Shown: positions 33,474-42,654 of the stretch, piece after piece
Layout of the letters: every line of letters starts with the position of its first letter
Position numbering within the stretch: the stretch's first letter is position 1
DNA from: an uncultured Ruminococcus sp.
Lineage (GTDB): Bacteria; Bacillota; Clostridia; Oscillospirales; Acutalibacteraceae
Direction: 5' to 3'
Assembly (NCBI GenBank): GCA_902794395.1
Contig: CADBHB010000010.1
Location: 1-64,000, forward strand
Length of the DNA: 64,000 nt
Notes under the pieces: generated by a model
Databases searched by the model: none
The model's input: the letters and a program-made list of their open reading frames with translations, nothing else
What the model was told of the DNA's origin: nothing
Program-made: the position numbers and the translations under genes

Positions 33474-33935
33474 ATGAAAGTTGACGATTTGATTTTACAG
33501 CTTCAGGATCTGGTAAACGACGCTAAATCTATGCCTTTTTCGGGCGGCAAGGTGCTGGTGAACAGCGAGGAGGTCTATGACATCATCGACCAGATCCAGG
33601 ACGCCATGCCCGCAGAGGTAAGACAGGCAAAAAATATAGTTGCCGACAGAAAGCAGATCATCACCGAGGCTAACCGCGAGAGCGAGAACATCATCCGCGC
33701 CGCCGAGGAGCGCAGAAAGGTCATGCTCAACCAGAGTGAGATCGTGCGCGAGGCGCAGGCTAAGGCGAGAGAGATCATCGAGGACGCCAAGCAGAAGTCG
33801 CTCGAGATCCGCAAGGCGGCCAACGTCTATGTCGACAGCATAATGAAGCGTACCGAGGAGAGCCTCACCGGACAGCTCAGCGAGGTCAAAAAGACCCGCG
33901 CAAACTTTGTCAGCTCCCAAAAGGGCAGCAAATAA
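33474..33935 (+). CDS. Coiled-coil protein of unknown function, downstream of coaD
   Basis: 153 residues, soluble, no signal peptide or membrane segment. The first 45 residues ([16 protein letters not shown] ... [14 protein letters not shown]) form a folded head; residues about 48-135 are a charged heptad-rich helix ([20 protein letters not shown] ... [17 protein letters not shown]), which recalls the b subunit of F-type ATPase and DivIVA-like proteins without their membrane or curvature-binding elements. Similar short genes beside coaD are frequent in Clostridia, and they are often named only 'ATPase'. I do not recognise a function. A good ribosome binding site (aacaggag) and terminator bound it. 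Confidence 0.75.
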   Translation: MKVDDLILQLQDLVNDAKSMPFSGGKVLVNSEEVYDIIDQIQDAMPAEVRQAKNIVADRKQIITEANRESENIIRAAEERRKVMLNQSEIVREAQAKAREIIEDAKQKSLEIRKAANVYVDSIMKRTEESLTGQLSEVKKTRANFVSSQKGSK

Positions 33936-33955
33936 TCTGATCCAATATCGAAAGC

Positions 33956-33988
33956 AAAGCGCTTTGCCGTTACGACAGGGCGCTTTTT
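33956..33988 (+). terminator. Terminator after the coiled-coil gene
   Basis: Stem 33956-33966 with 33976-33986 (two G-T pairs), 9-base loop, six T after it. It ends the uvrC-to-coaD region before proS. Confidence 0.8.
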
Positions 33989-34019
33989 TGCGCGTTTGTA
34001 TATGCGCACAAAATCCCTC

Positions 34020-34047
34020 TTGCAATATTTTTAAAATACTGTATAAT
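34020..34047 (+). promoter_or_regulatory. Promoter of proS
   Basis: TTGCAA (34020-34025), 16 bases, TATAAT (34042-34047). The leader would be under 40 bases, so no T-box can fit. Confidence 0.7.
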
Positions 34048-34089
34048 AGAAATGTTATACAATCAATTATCCATAACGGAGGAGAGCTT

Positions 34090-35529
34090 ATGGCAGAGAA
34101 TAAAAAAATGGTCGAGGCTATTACCGGCCGCGACGAGGATTTTGCTAAATGGTATACCGACATAGTCAAAAAGGCTGAGCTGGTCGACTATTCGGGAGTA
34201 AAGGGCTGCATGGTCATCCGTCCCTACGGCTACGCTATCTGGGAGCTGATCCAGAAGGATATGGACAGGCGCTTCAAGGAGACGGGTCACGAAAACGTCT
34301 ACATGCCCATGTTCATCCCCGAAAGCCTTTTGCAGAAGGAAAAAGACCACGTGGCGGGCTTTGCGCCCGAGTGCGCGTGGGTGACCATCGGCGGTCAGGA
34401 AAAGCTTACGGAGCGTCTGGCGGTGCGTCCCACCTCCGAGACCCTGTTCTGCGAGCACTACAAAAAGGTTATCAACACCTACCGCGACCTGCCCAAGCTC
34501 TACAATCAGTGGTGCAGCGTCGTGCGCTGGGAAAAGACCACACGTCCCTTCCTGCGCACCTCCGAGTTCCTCTGGCAGGAGGGCCACACCATGCACGCCA
34601 CCGCCGAGGAGGCGCAGGAGGAGACCCTGCGTATGCTCCATGTTTACAATGATTTCTATAAAGAGACCCTGGCGATCCCCGCGGTCATCGGTCAAAAGAC
34701 CGAAAAGGAAAAGTTCGCGGGAGCCGAGGCTACCTATACCATTGAACCTATGATGCACAACGGCGTTGCCCTGCAGGGAGGCACCTCCCACTACTTCGGC
34801 GACGGCTTCGCGAAGAGCTTCGGCATCACCTACGCGGGCAAGGACAACAAGCTCCACTTCCCGCACCAGACCTCATGGGGTACCTCTACCCGCATGATCG
34901 GCGCGCTTATCATGGTGCACAGCGACGACGACGGCCTTGTGCTGCCCCCGAAGATCGCGCCCATCCAGGTAGCCGTCATCCCCGTGGCACAGCATAAGGA
35001 GGGTGTGCTCGACAAGGCTTATGAGCTCAAGGCTGAGCTTGAAAAGAGCTTCCGCGTCAAGCTGGACGACTCCGACCACGCGCCCGGCTGGAAGTTCGCC
35101 GAGTATGAGATGAAGGGCGTGCCCGTGCGTGTCGAGATCGGACCCAAGGACATCGAAAAGGGTCAGTGCGTAGTTGTGCGCCGCGATACCCGCGAAAAGG
35201 CGTTCGTGCCGCTGGAGAACCTCGGTGCCTTCGTTGCGGAGCTTATGGTGAAGATCCACGACGATATGTATGACCGCGCGCTCGAGAACACCCGCAAAAA
35301 GACCTTCACCGCCACCACTCACGAGGAATTTCTCGACATCGCCGCCAACAAGCCCGGTTTCATCAAGGCGATGTGGTGCGGAGACTCCGCCTGCGAGGAT
35401 CAGCTCAAGGACGAGACCGGCGGCGTAAAGAGCCGCTGCATCCCCTTTGAGGAGGAGAAGCTCAGCGACGTGTGCGTATGCTGCGGCAAGCCCGCCAAGC
35501 ACATGGTATTCTGGGGCAAGCAGTATTAA
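34090..35529 (+). CDS. proS: Prolyl-tRNA synthetase (archaeal/eukaryotic-like, ProS type 3)
   Basis: 479 residues, lacking the editing insertion of the longer bacterial type. Class II motifs: motif 2 region with [21 protein letters not shown] and motif 3-like [16 protein letters not shown]-terminal zinc-binding-like extension has [10 protein letters not shown] near the end, typical of this subtype. Start at the ATG after ggaggagagctt; the longer frame reads through the upstream terminator and is rejected. Confidence 0.96.
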   Translation: MAENKKMVEAITGRDEDFAKWYTDIVKKAELVDYSGVKGCMVIRPYGYAIWELIQKDMDRRFKETGHENVYMPMFIPESLLQKEKDHVAGFAPECAWVTIGGQEKLTERLAVRPTSETLFCEHYKKVINTYRDLPKLYNQWCSVVRWEKTTRPFLRTSEFLWQEGHTMHATAEEAQEETLRMLHVYNDFYKETLAIPAVIGQKTEKEKFAGAEATYTIEPMMHNGVALQGGTSHYFGDGFAKSFGITYAGKDNKLHFPHQTSWGTSTRMIGALIMVHSDDDGLVLPPKIAPIQVAVIPVAQHKEGVLDKAYELKAELEKSFRVKLDDSDHAPGWKFAEYEMKGVPVRVEIGPKDIEKGQCVVVRRDTREKAFVPLENLGAFVAELMVKIHDDMYDRALENTRKKTFTATTHEEFLDIAANKPGFIKAMWCGDSACEDQLKDETGGVKSRCIPFEEEKLSDVCVCCGKPAKHMVFWGKQY

Positions 35530-35629
35530 AGCGTTCATCCAAACCCGAGGCAAGATAAATCGGGTGCGGGTGTCCCACCGTAAACTGTAGATAATTAATC
35601 AGAAATCGTATATAAAAAGAGGTGAGAAA

Positions 35630-36589
35630 ATGCCTATCAAAGTCCAGAGCAATTTGCCCGCGATACAGGTGCTGGAGAGTGAGAATATCTTTGTCATGCC
35701 CGACGAGGTGGCGCTTAAGCAGGACATACGTCCGCTGAAAATACTGATACTCAATCTCATGCCCACCAAGATCACCACCGAAACGCAGCTGCTGCGTTTG
35801 CTGGGCAACAGTCCGCTTCAGGTGGACATCGAGCTGCTGCAGATGGCGACTCACACCTCAAAGAACACCTCGCCTCACCACCTCACCACCTTCTACAAGA
35901 CCTTTGACCAGGTCAAAAACGACAACTTCGACGGCTTGATAATCACGGGCGCGCCCGTGGAGCAGATCCCCTTCGAGGAGGTCGACTACTGGGATGAGCT
36001 GTGCGAGATAATGGAGTGGGCCGACGAAAATGTGTATTCCACCTTCCATATCTGCTGGGGAGCGCAGGCAGGACTGTATTACCACTACGGCATAGAGAAA
36101 TATCAGTTTGAGAAAAAGCTAAGCGGCATCTACACCCACAAGGTGCTCAAGCCCAACCATCCGCTTATGCGCGGCTTTGACGACACCTTCAAAATTCCTC
36201 ATTCGCGCTACACCGGTGTGCGCAAGGAGGACATACGCAAGCATATGGGGCTTGAGATTCTCGCGGATTCCGACGAGGCGGGTCCTTCCGTCATCTGCAA
36301 CCGCACGGGTCGGCACGTGTTCATCACGGGTCATGCCGAATATGACCGCGAGACCCTCGCTAACGAGTATTTCCGCGACATCAGCAGGGGACTGGAGATC
36401 GACGTGCCCTGCAACTATTTCCCCAACGATGACGCGTCGCTCACACCGCCTATGATCTGGCGCAGCAACGCCACGCTGCTCTACACCAACTGGCTCAACT
36501 ACTTCGTCTATCAGGCGACCCCGTATGACCTGAGCACCCTCAAAAAGATGTACAGCAAGACCAACAGGATATTTCAGGATTGTTTGTAA
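35630..36589 (+). CDS. metA: Homoserine O-acyltransferase MetA, probably O-acetyltransferase
   Basis: 319 residues. First committed step of methionine synthesis. The nucleophile Cys lies in [16 protein letters not shown], and the catalytic His/Glu block [10 protein letters not shown] is present. In this family the residue after TGAPV decides the acyl donor: Glu gives acetyl-CoA and Gly gives succinyl-CoA, as shown for Bacillus cereus and E. coli MetA. Here TGAPVEQ has Glu, so acetyl-CoA is predicted. The 100-base leader has a small cccga/tcggg stem but does not look like a SAM riboswitch. Its start has agaggtgag. Confidence 0.94.
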   Translation: MPIKVQSNLPAIQVLESENIFVMPDEVALKQDIRPLKILILNLMPTKITTETQLLRLLGNSPLQVDIELLQMATHTSKNTSPHHLTTFYKTFDQVKNDNFDGLIITGAPVEQIPFEEVDYWDELCEIMEWADENVYSTFHICWGAQAGLYYHYGIEKYQFEKKLSGIYTHKVLKPNHPLMRGFDDTFKIPHSRYTGVRKEDIRKHMGLEILADSDEAGPSVICNRTGRHVFITGHAEYDRETLANEYFRDISRGLEIDVPCNYFPNDDASLTPPMIWRSNATLLYTNWLNYFVYQATPYDLSTLKKMYSKTNRIFQDCL

Positions 36590-36594
36590 AGCAG

Positions 36595-36620
36595 AGAGCT
36601 TCCTTCGGGGAGCTCTTTTT
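36595..36620 (+). terminator. Terminator of metA
   Basis: agagcttcc (36595-36603) pairs with gggagctct (36608-36616) around TTCG, followed by TTTT. Same tetraloop design as the terminators at 4809 and 39941. Confidence 0.88.
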
Positions 36621-36760
36621 GCGTGTATAAAATCTCTCAATTGCGCCGTGGAAGAAAGATCCTGCCGCGTGATGTGCTTGTTGTTATCGGCAGTCAACTC
36701 AAATTCACACAAAATTCACACAATTTTCAGCTTGTTTTCCGTCTTTTCGACAAAAGTCTA

Positions 36761-36789
36761 TTGACTTTTATGGCAAAATATTCTAATAT
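36761..36789 (+). promoter_or_regulatory. Promoter of the beta-helix/Ig secreted protein gene
   Basis: TTGACT (36761-36766), 17-base spacer, TAATAT (36784-36789), 30 bases before the start. Confidence 0.65.
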
Positions 36790-36819
36790 AGAAAAAGACA
36801 AGTATCAGGAGGTCAAGCG

Positions 36820-39444
36820 ATGAAAGCTCGATTTCTGAAAATCACATCCTTTATTATCACCGCCGCGCTGCTGCTGACAGCGACGGCGTTTTCAGCCTTG
36901 GTTTCGGGCGCCGAGCAAGCCGCGCCGAGCTTTACCGTTATCACCGTTTCCGCCAATGAGATTCAGACCCGCGGCGCGTTCAAGGCGATACAGGCGGCGC
37001 TCAATTCCGCGCGCTACTGCGCCACCAAGGATAATATTTACAAGGTAGTTGTAGAGCCGGGCAGCTATGATCTGCGCGCGGCGCTTCACGTTTACAGTAA
37101 CACCACGCTGTCTCTGCAGAACGTCACCCTGGTGCGCAACAGCCTGGCGGTGTGCAACATCATCCGCACCGGCGATGACACAGCCTGCGACAAGGGCGGC
37201 ACGGGCTACGGCACCAATACAAATATAACAATAGAGGGCGGAGCGCTCGACGGCGGCGGCACCTCCAACACCATGGTAAAGGTCACCCACGCTACTAATT
37301 TTTCAATGGTGGGTACAGAGCTGCGCAACACCAACAATGCGCACATCATGGAGGTAGCCGCGGTGGACGGCTTCAGCGTGCGCAGCTGCGTCTTTAAAGA
37401 CCAGATGCTCGACGTGGACGGCATAGGCGCCGAGGCGATCCAATTCGACATCCCGAAGGAGGGCACCATAGTCGGCTGCCGCTCCGAGGCGCTCAGCGAC
37501 CGCAACATAACCATCACGGGCTGCACCTTCTCAAACTGCCCCCGAGCCATAGGCAGCCACACGCTTATCCTCAACGTGCCCCACGAGAACATCGTCATCA
37601 GCGACAACACCTTCAGCGACATCAAAAGCGTTGCGATCCAGGCGGAGTACTGGAAAAATGTAAAGATCATAAACAACACCATCGAAAACACGCCCCGCGC
37701 CATCGCGTTTTATTCGGTGTACGGAAACGGCTCGGGCTGCTTCAGACCCAGCGTGCTCGCCAAGGAGGGAAAAACCGAAACCTCTGCGTCCGATAAATTC
37801 TACACGCCCTTCAACGCCAATATCCTTATAGAAAACAACACCATCAGCGGCTGCGGCACCTTTAAGGACGTTTACGGCAGCGACGAGCCGGCGGCTATCT
37901 CGATGTACGGCAACAAGTTTGACAAAACCGGCAAGGTATATCCCGAGGGAGGCGGCGGCATACCCAAGGGAGATTACTACATAACGGGAGTAACCATTAA
38001 AAACAACGGCATCAGCGCCGCCTGCAACGGCATCTACCTCAATAACGTGCGCAACATCCGCGTTTCAAAAAACAAGGTCGCCTGCAGCAACGGCGGCAAC
38101 ACCAAGCGTGCCGTAAATCCGCTCACCTCGCTGACGGTCAATTTCAACGCCATCAGCGACAACGATTTCAGCGCGTCGCCTTCGCACGGCATGGAGCTGG
38201 CGCTTTCCGCCATAGGTGAGATCAGCGGCAACAGCGTCACCGACGCGGCTCAGGACGGCATCCTGCTCGAGGCTAATTCCAAGGTCACGGGCAGCATAAC
38301 CAAAAACTACATCGGCAAGGTCGGGCGCTACGGAGTCAACATCCGCCCCGGCAGCGCCGGCGGAACTATAACCGACAACATCATCAGCAATTGCGGCAAG
38401 GGCGCCGTGCAAAAGGAAAAGAACGCCTCGGGCAGCGTGGGCGAGAATTATTACGAGGTCGTCAAAATGACCTCTCTGTCGCTTAACATGAAGAGCGTCA
38501 CCCTGGGCGACGGCGAAAAATGCACGCTCACGCCCTCATACGCACCGGTAAATGTGGTGGCTAAGTTCACCTGGAGCAGCGCGAATACGCTTGTTGCAAG
38601 CGTCAACGAAAACGGCGTCGTAACCGCCTGCGGCGTAGGCGAGACCGACATTACCGTTACCTCGGCGGACGGCAATACCGCGACCTGCCATGTCAAGGTG
38701 CTGCCTGAGCCCGAATCCATCCGCCTCAACGAGACCATGCTTACCATCGGGCGAGGCGAATCCGTAAAGCTTTCCGGTCAGCTCAGCGAGGGCACTATGT
38801 CGCGCCGCATCAGCTTTGTTTCAAATAATCCCAACGCGGTCACCGTCAGCGCCGACGGCACCGTTACGGGCATTTCGCTCGGCACGGCGACCGTTGTAGC
38901 CAAGACCTACAACGGCAAGCACGCCTGCTGCAACGTCATCGTCAAGGACGCGCCCTATGACATCTGGTTCGATAACAGCGAGATATGCACGGGCGTCGGA
39001 GAGTTCACCTCGCTCAGTCTTATCCTGCCCGACGGCGCGGCGTCTCACAGTGTGAAATACGCCGCCGAAAACGAAAACATAGTCAGCGTCGGGCAAAACG
39101 GCGAGCTGCAGGCAAAGACAGTGGGCGAAACTACGGTTACCGCCACCGCCTACAACGGCGCGACGGCTATCTGCCGCGTCACGGTCAAACACAAGCCCGA
39201 CGAGGTCGGCTTCGCTCAAAGTGAATATGATGTTATTGTGGGCGAGGTCGCTCAACCCGAGGTCGTGTTCGGCGAAAACAGCGCCTCTCACGCGCTCAGC
39301 TTCCAGTCAAGTGATCCCGACATCTGTCACATAAACAGAACAACGGGAGAGATAACCGCGAAAAAGGCGGGCACAGTGACTCTGACAGTCAAAACCTATA
39401 ATCATGTTTCCGGAACGTGCCGGGTAACCGTGCATGAAAATTAA
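36820..39444 (+). CDS. Secreted protein with a right-handed beta-helix and four BIG2-type Ig-like domains
   Basis: 874 residues. Signal peptide about 1-34 (LLLTATAFSALVSGA). Residues about 60-540 contain many short N-x-[IV]-x-x-N turns (for example NITIEGGALDGGG, NNTISGCG), the pattern of parallel beta-helix proteins such as pectate lyases and polysaccharide-modifying enzymes. Four BIG2-like domains follow (about 549-632, 633-712, 715-795, 797-874), each with the G-x-V-T-A-x-x-x-G-x-[TA]-x-[IV]-T-V type core. There is no LPxTG, S-layer or dockerin anchor, so it is probably released or held by its Ig domains. Substrate is unknown. Preceded by aggagg. A small membrane protein gene follows 14 bases after its stop. 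Confidence 0.82.
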   Translation: MKARFLKITSFIITAALLLTATAFSALVSGAEQAAPSFTVITVSANEIQTRGAFKAIQAALNSARYCATKDNIYKVVVEPGSYDLRAALHVYSNTTLSLQNVTLVRNSLAVCNIIRTGDDTACDKGGTGYGTNTNITIEGGALDGGGTSNTMVKVTHATNFSMVGTELRNTNNAHIMEVAAVDGFSVRSCVFKDQMLDVDGIGAEAIQFDIPKEGTIVGCRSEALSDRNITITGCTFSNCPRAIGSHTLILNVPHENIVISDNTFSDIKSVAIQAEYWKNVKIINNTIENTPRAIAFYSVYGNGSGCFRPSVLAKEGKTETSASDKFYTPFNANILIENNTISGCGTFKDVYGSDEPAAISMYGNKFDKTGKVYPEGGGGIPKGDYYITGVTIKNNGISAACNGIYLNNVRNIRVSKNKVACSNGGNTKRAVNPLTSLTVNFNAISDNDFSASPSHGMELALSAIGEISGNSVTDAAQDGILLEANSKVTGSITKNYIGKVGRYGVNIRPGSAGGTITDNIISNCGKGAVQKEKNASGSVGENYYEVVKMTSLSLNMKSVTLGDGEKCTLTPSYAPVNVVAKFTWSSANTLVASVNENGVVTACGVGETDITVTSADGNTATCHVKVLPEPESIRLNETMLTIGRGESVKLSGQLSEGTMSRRISFVSNNPNAVTVSADGTVTGISLGTATVVAKTYNGKHACCNVIVKDAPYDIWFDNSEICTGVGEFTSLSLILPDGAASHSVKYAAENENIVSVGQNGELQAKTVGETTVTATAYNGATAICRVTVKHKPDEVGFAQSEYDVIVGEVAQPEVVFGENSASHALSFQSSDPDICHINRTTGEITAKKAGTVTLTVKTYNHVSGTCRVTVHEN

Positions 39445-39458
39445 TCGGGAGATAAACT

Positions 39459-39905
39459 ATGAACAGAAAAGAAAAAGAGCAAAGAGAGGGGATCGCAAAG
39501 GTTATCCAAATAATCTTGTATATTTGGTTTCCGGCAGTGTTGATACCGATTCATGTGGTAAAAAAGAGCCTCCTTCCGCCCCTCGGATGTGTATTGCTGT
39601 TTGTTATCTGGGCGGCAGGGATCCCGACTTTGATGTTTATTCATAACCGTATGATGGAATCCCCCGGCAAAAACAAACAACAAATGAATTTAAATAAAGT
39701 TTTGCACAAAACCATGGCAGGTCTGTTTTGCGGCAGTATCCTGGCGCTCATTATTGTCGTATTTCTGATAAAAGAGCTGCCGTGGTATATCATTTTGATC
39801 ATTGTTGTTGCGGCTATCGCGGTGGGCGCTGTGTCTTTTATCGTCGGACTAAAGCTGCAGAATAAAATCGAAGCCGAAGAAAAAGATAAAACTAACAACG
39901 GTTGA
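39459..39905 (+). CDS. Small four-helix membrane protein of unknown function
   Basis: 148 residues with about four membrane helices (14-34, 40-62, 85-105, 109-132) and charged ends (KEKEQREG at the N terminus, EAEEKDKTNNG at the C terminus). I do not recognise the family. It follows the beta-helix protein by 14 bases with gggagat before the ATG and shares its terminator, so the two are probably co-transcribed; a link in export or function is only a guess. Confidence 0.7.
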   Translation: MNRKEKEQREGIAKVIQIILYIWFPAVLIPIHVVKKSLLPPLGCVLLFVIWAAGIPTLMFIHNRMMESPGKNKQQMNLNKVLHKTMAGLFCGSILALIIVVFLIKELPWYIILIIVVAAIAVGAVSFIVGLKLQNKIEAEEKDKTNNG

Positions 39906-39940
39906 GTGAAATGACTGCAAAAAAGAATATATCGGTATTA

Positions 39941-39969
39941 AAGGCTCCCTTCGGGGAGCTTTGTTTTTT
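39941..39969 (+). terminator. Terminator after the membrane protein gene
   Basis: aaggctccc pairs with gggagcttt around TTCG, followed by gTTTTTT. Confidence 0.85.
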
Positions 39970-40074
39970 GCAGCCTCCGCTTGCAGTGTTTTATGTGAAA
40001 TCGGCATTATTGATGATTTGTTTATTATTTTTGAAAAAAATGTAGATTATTTTATGAAAATCTGTTTAAAAGCC

Positions 40075-40103
40075 TTGATTTTTTTGATTCTATGAGTTAT
40101 AAT
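40075..40103 (+). promoter_or_regulatory. Promoter of mraZ and the division/wall cluster
   Basis: TTGATT (40075-40080), 17-base spacer, TATAAT (40098-40103), 94 bases before mraZ. Confidence 0.8.
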
Positions 40104-40114
40104 AATTTCAAACG

Positions 40115-40140
40115 GTGTCATTTCGTGTCATTTTGTGTGT
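40115..40140 (+). promoter_or_regulatory. Probable MraZ operator: three GTGT repeats at 10-bp period
   Basis: GTGTCA at 40115 and 40125 and GTGTGT at 40135, each ten bases from the next, with T-rich spacers. They start 12 bases after the -10 box, over the transcription start. MraZ is known to bind three direct repeats with a 10-bp period upstream of its own gene (TGGG-type in E. coli, AAAGTG-type in mycoplasmas), so autoregulation is the natural reading. Confidence 0.7.
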
Positions 40141-40196
40141 TTTATGAACGGAATGGCACCAACTTTACTAAATCAGTGACAAACGGAGGTGGGCAA

Positions 40197-40616
40197 ATGT
40201 TCTCAGGCATGTCAGATCATTCGGTTGACAGCAAGGGCAGGATAGTTTTGCCCGCCAAATTTCGCGAGGAGCTGGGCGAGAGCTTCTATATCGCGCGCGG
40301 TTTCGGCAACGCCTGCATCCAGGCGATGTCCGCCGAGCAGTTCAACAACATCTCCGCCAAGATCCTCGAGCTGCCCGCCGACAAGGCTATGGCGCTTCAG
40401 TACACCTTTACCGCCACGGCGGTCGAGGTTTCGCCCAACGCCTCGGGCAGGGTCATGCTTCCGCAGACGCTCCGCGATTTTGCGGGCATCGAGGGCAGCG
40501 CCCGCGTCATTGGTATGAACAACCGCATCGAGATTTGGAGCGTTAAACGCTTTGAAGAGTTTATTGAGTCACAAAAGGACACTATTGCCGAGGCTTTGAC
40601 GATGCTCAAGCTTTAA
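40197..40616 (+). CDS. mraZ: Transcriptional regulator MraZ
   Basis: 139 residues. Two SpoVT/AbrB-like swapped-hairpin repeats, each with the DxxGRhhhP signature: DSKGRIVLPAKFRE near the N terminus and NASGRVMLPQTLRDF in the second half. MraZ forms rings and controls the dcw cluster from its first promoter. cggaggtggg before the ATG at 40197 sets the start; the longer frame includes the operator and is rejected. rsmH follows 16 bases later. Confidence 0.97.
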   Translation: MFSGMSDHSVDSKGRIVLPAKFREELGESFYIARGFGNACIQAMSAEQFNNISAKILELPADKAMALQYTFTATAVEVSPNASGRVMLPQTLRDFAGIEGSARVIGMNNRIEIWSVKRFEEFIESQKDTIAEALTMLKL

Positions 40617-40632
40617 GGCATAGGGAGGACAA

Positions 40633-41556
40633 ATGGATTTTTCGCACATTCCGGTCCTTCTTGAGGAAACCATAGAGGGACTCAACATAAAAGAAAACGG
40701 TATTTATGTAGACGGTACCGCGGGCGGCGGCGGACACAGCAGCGAGATCCTCAAGCGTCTTACAACAGGCAAGCTGATTTCCATAGATCAGGACCCCGAC
40801 GCCATCCGAACGTTGACCAAAAGATTTGAAAATAACGAAAACGCCATAATCGTCAAGGGCAACTTCGGCGATATGAAGGATCTGCTGGAGCTGCGCGGAG
40901 TAGGCAGAGTGGACGGCGTTTTGCTTGACATCGGAGTTTCGTCCCATCAGCTCGACACCGCCTCGCGCGGGTTCTCCTTCCACGAGGACGCGCCTCTGGA
41001 TATGCGCATGAGCCGCAGCGGCGTCACCGCCGAGGAGCTGGTCAACACCCTCCCCTTTGAGGAGCTGCGCAAGATCATCTTTGAATACGGCGAGGAAAAA
41101 TACGCTTCTTCCATCGCCAAGGGCATCGTAGCCGCGCGCGAGCAGGCGCCGGTTACCACCACCATACAGCTTGCGGAGATAGTAAAGGCAAACGTCCCCC
41201 AAAAGGTGCGCCGCGACGGACACCCGGCGCGAAAGACCTTTCAGGCTATCCGCATAGCCGTCAACGACGAGCTAAACGTTCTCAGCCGCGGGCTGGACGA
41301 CGCCTTTAAGCTACTCGCAAAGGGCGGCAGACTGGCGGTCATCACCTTCCATTCGCTTGAGGACAGGATCGTAAAGCAGAAAATGGCGGGCTGGTGTCAG
41401 GGCTGTACCTGCCCCAAAGATTTCCCCGTTTGTGTCTGCGGAAACAAGCCGAAAGCAAGATTAGTCAATAAAAAACCCGTTTGTGCAAATGAAACAGAAT
41501 TGACTAAAAACCCCCGAGCGAGAAGTGCAAAGTTGAGAATTTGTGAAAAAATTTAA
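40633..41556 (+). CDS. rsmH: 16S rRNA (cytosine1402-N4)-methyltransferase RsmH
   Basis: 307 residues. Opens HIPVLLEETIEGLNIKENG and has the SAM-binding VDGTAGGGGHSSEIL block, DGVLLDIGVSSHQLD and the C-terminal ITFHSLEDRIVKQK, all diagnostic. Methylates C1402 in the ribosomal P site. Usual second gene of the dcw cluster. A 280-base gap follows before the ftsL-like gene, with weak promoter-like elements (tggaca at 41575 and taaaat at 41598, 17 apart). Confidence 0.97.
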   Translation: MDFSHIPVLLEETIEGLNIKENGIYVDGTAGGGGHSSEILKRLTTGKLISIDQDPDAIRTLTKRFENNENAIIVKGNFGDMKDLLELRGVGRVDGVLLDIGVSSHQLDTASRGFSFHEDAPLDMRMSRSGVTAEELVNTLPFEELRKIIFEYGEEKYASSIAKGIVAAREQAPVTTTIQLAEIVKANVPQKVRRDGHPARKTFQAIRIAVNDELNVLSRGLDDAFKLLAKGGRLAVITFHSLEDRIVKQKMAGWCQGCTCPKDFPVCVCGNKPKARLVNKKPVCANETELTKNPRARSAKLRICEKI

Positions 41557-41836
41557 AAATATTCTTTTCAGGGGTGGACAAAGAGCGGGTTTTGTAGTAA
41601 AATTATAACAAAGTTGTAAAGAATATTACAACCACAAGCGATTGTGTTTACAGCGTTTATAATTACTAAATGTTCGATATATAGTGGTTTTCCCCGTAAA
41701 AAGCGATAGAATCTTCGCCCGACGGAGGAAACAAATTGTTAAAATTTTGAAACTTTTTTGCTTTATAGAAATATAAAGCCCCCCAATGTGTGTTTTATGA
41801 AAGTTTTTGATAAAAGAAAGGCGTAAGGTGCGTAGC

Positions 41837-42385
41837 ATGGCATTTACAACCCAAAACGCTGCTTATGATTTGAGCCTTTTTGATGAAGAGCTCAATTTCT
41901 CGACCGCGGCTCCCAAGCGTCACGAGGACGACGAGCCGCAGCGACAGAGCAGAAAAAAACAGCATCGCCGCAGCAAGGTGGTCAAGCTCCCCCAAGAGGA
42001 GCTCAATAAAATAAGACGTCGTAAGCACAATCCCTTCAAGCTGGCGCTCGGAGGTTTGAGCGCGGCGATCGCCACCTTTGTCATAGGCGTCATCATCGTA
42101 GGACAGGTTCAGCTCACCGAACTGAATCAGCAGATCATAACGGCGAAAAAGGATCTCGCCAACTCGGAAAGTGTGTACATCCAAAATCAAATGAAGGTAG
42201 AAAGCAACCTCTCTAACGCGGAAATCGAAAAATACGCGAGCGAGGTGCTGGGAATGACCAAGGCTTCCAACGCGCAGAAGGAATTTGTGGCGCTGGAAAG
42301 CAGCGACAAAGCGGAGGTGTCCGCCGCCAAGGACGGCAACATTTTTACCAGATTCTTTGAATCTTTATTCAACCTTTGGTCATAA
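41837..42385 (+). CDS. FtsL-like septum formation protein
   Basis: About 182 residues. A basic N-terminal cytoplasmic part (KHRRSKVV-type, to about residue 65), one membrane helix (about 68-92, LALGGLSAAIATFVIGVIIVG) and an extracytoplasmic coiled coil (about 93-140, LTELNQQIITAKKDLANSES) give the FtsL/DivIC layout. Sequence identity to FtsL is always low, so the call rests on layout and on its place between rsmH and the division transpeptidase. ATG at 41837 preceded by taaggtg. Its own terminator follows at 42423. Confidence 0.8.
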   Translation: MAFTTQNAAYDLSLFDEELNFSTAAPKRHEDDEPQRQSRKKQHRRSKVVKLPQEELNKIRRRKHNPFKLALGGLSAAIATFVIGVIIVGQVQLTELNQQIITAKKDLANSESVYIQNQMKVESNLSNAEIEKYASEVLGMTKASNAQKEFVALESSDKAEVSAAKDGNIFTRFFESLFNLWS

Positions 42386-42422
42386 CTTTCGTTGCAGTAA
42401 AATAAATATATAGTGAAAAATG

Positions 42423-42454
42423 AGAGTTAAGACAGCGTCTTGACTCTTTTTTTT
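42423..42454 (+). terminator. Terminator after the ftsL-like gene
   Basis: An 11-bp stem (42423-42433 with 42437-42447, one G-T pair), triloop agc, then TTTTTTTT. It divides the cluster into two transcription units. Confidence 0.9.
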
Positions 42455-42581
42455 ACCGATAACGGGACGTCGGAAGCGGGACTTTTCATTTTCGGAAGGC
42501 TTTTTCCTTCCGCGCCGGTGCGGATTGCGCGAAAATGACCCTCAGCCGCCGCAAAAAACCTAAGGTTTTCTCGCAAAACGA

Positions 42582-42610
42582 TTGAAAAACAGATACATTT
42601 CTGGTATAAT
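42582..42610 (+). promoter_or_regulatory. Promoter of the PBP-mraY-ftsW-murG-murA-ftsQ unit
   Basis: TTGAAA (42582-42587), 17-base spacer, TATAAT (42605-42610) with an extended TGG before the -10. Confidence 0.85.
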
Positions 42611-42654
42611 AAATAGATTGAAACAAAATGTAACACGGGAAAGGAGCAGGTCGT

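Noticed and set aside
33907-34089. 61-codon N-terminal extension of proS
   Set aside because: It reads through a terminator and the promoter; ggaggag at the ATG 34090 fixes the start.
35530-35629. Possible SAM riboswitch before metA
   Set aside because: The leader is only about 100 bases and lacks the SAM-I four-way junction; only a small cccga/tcggg stem is visible.
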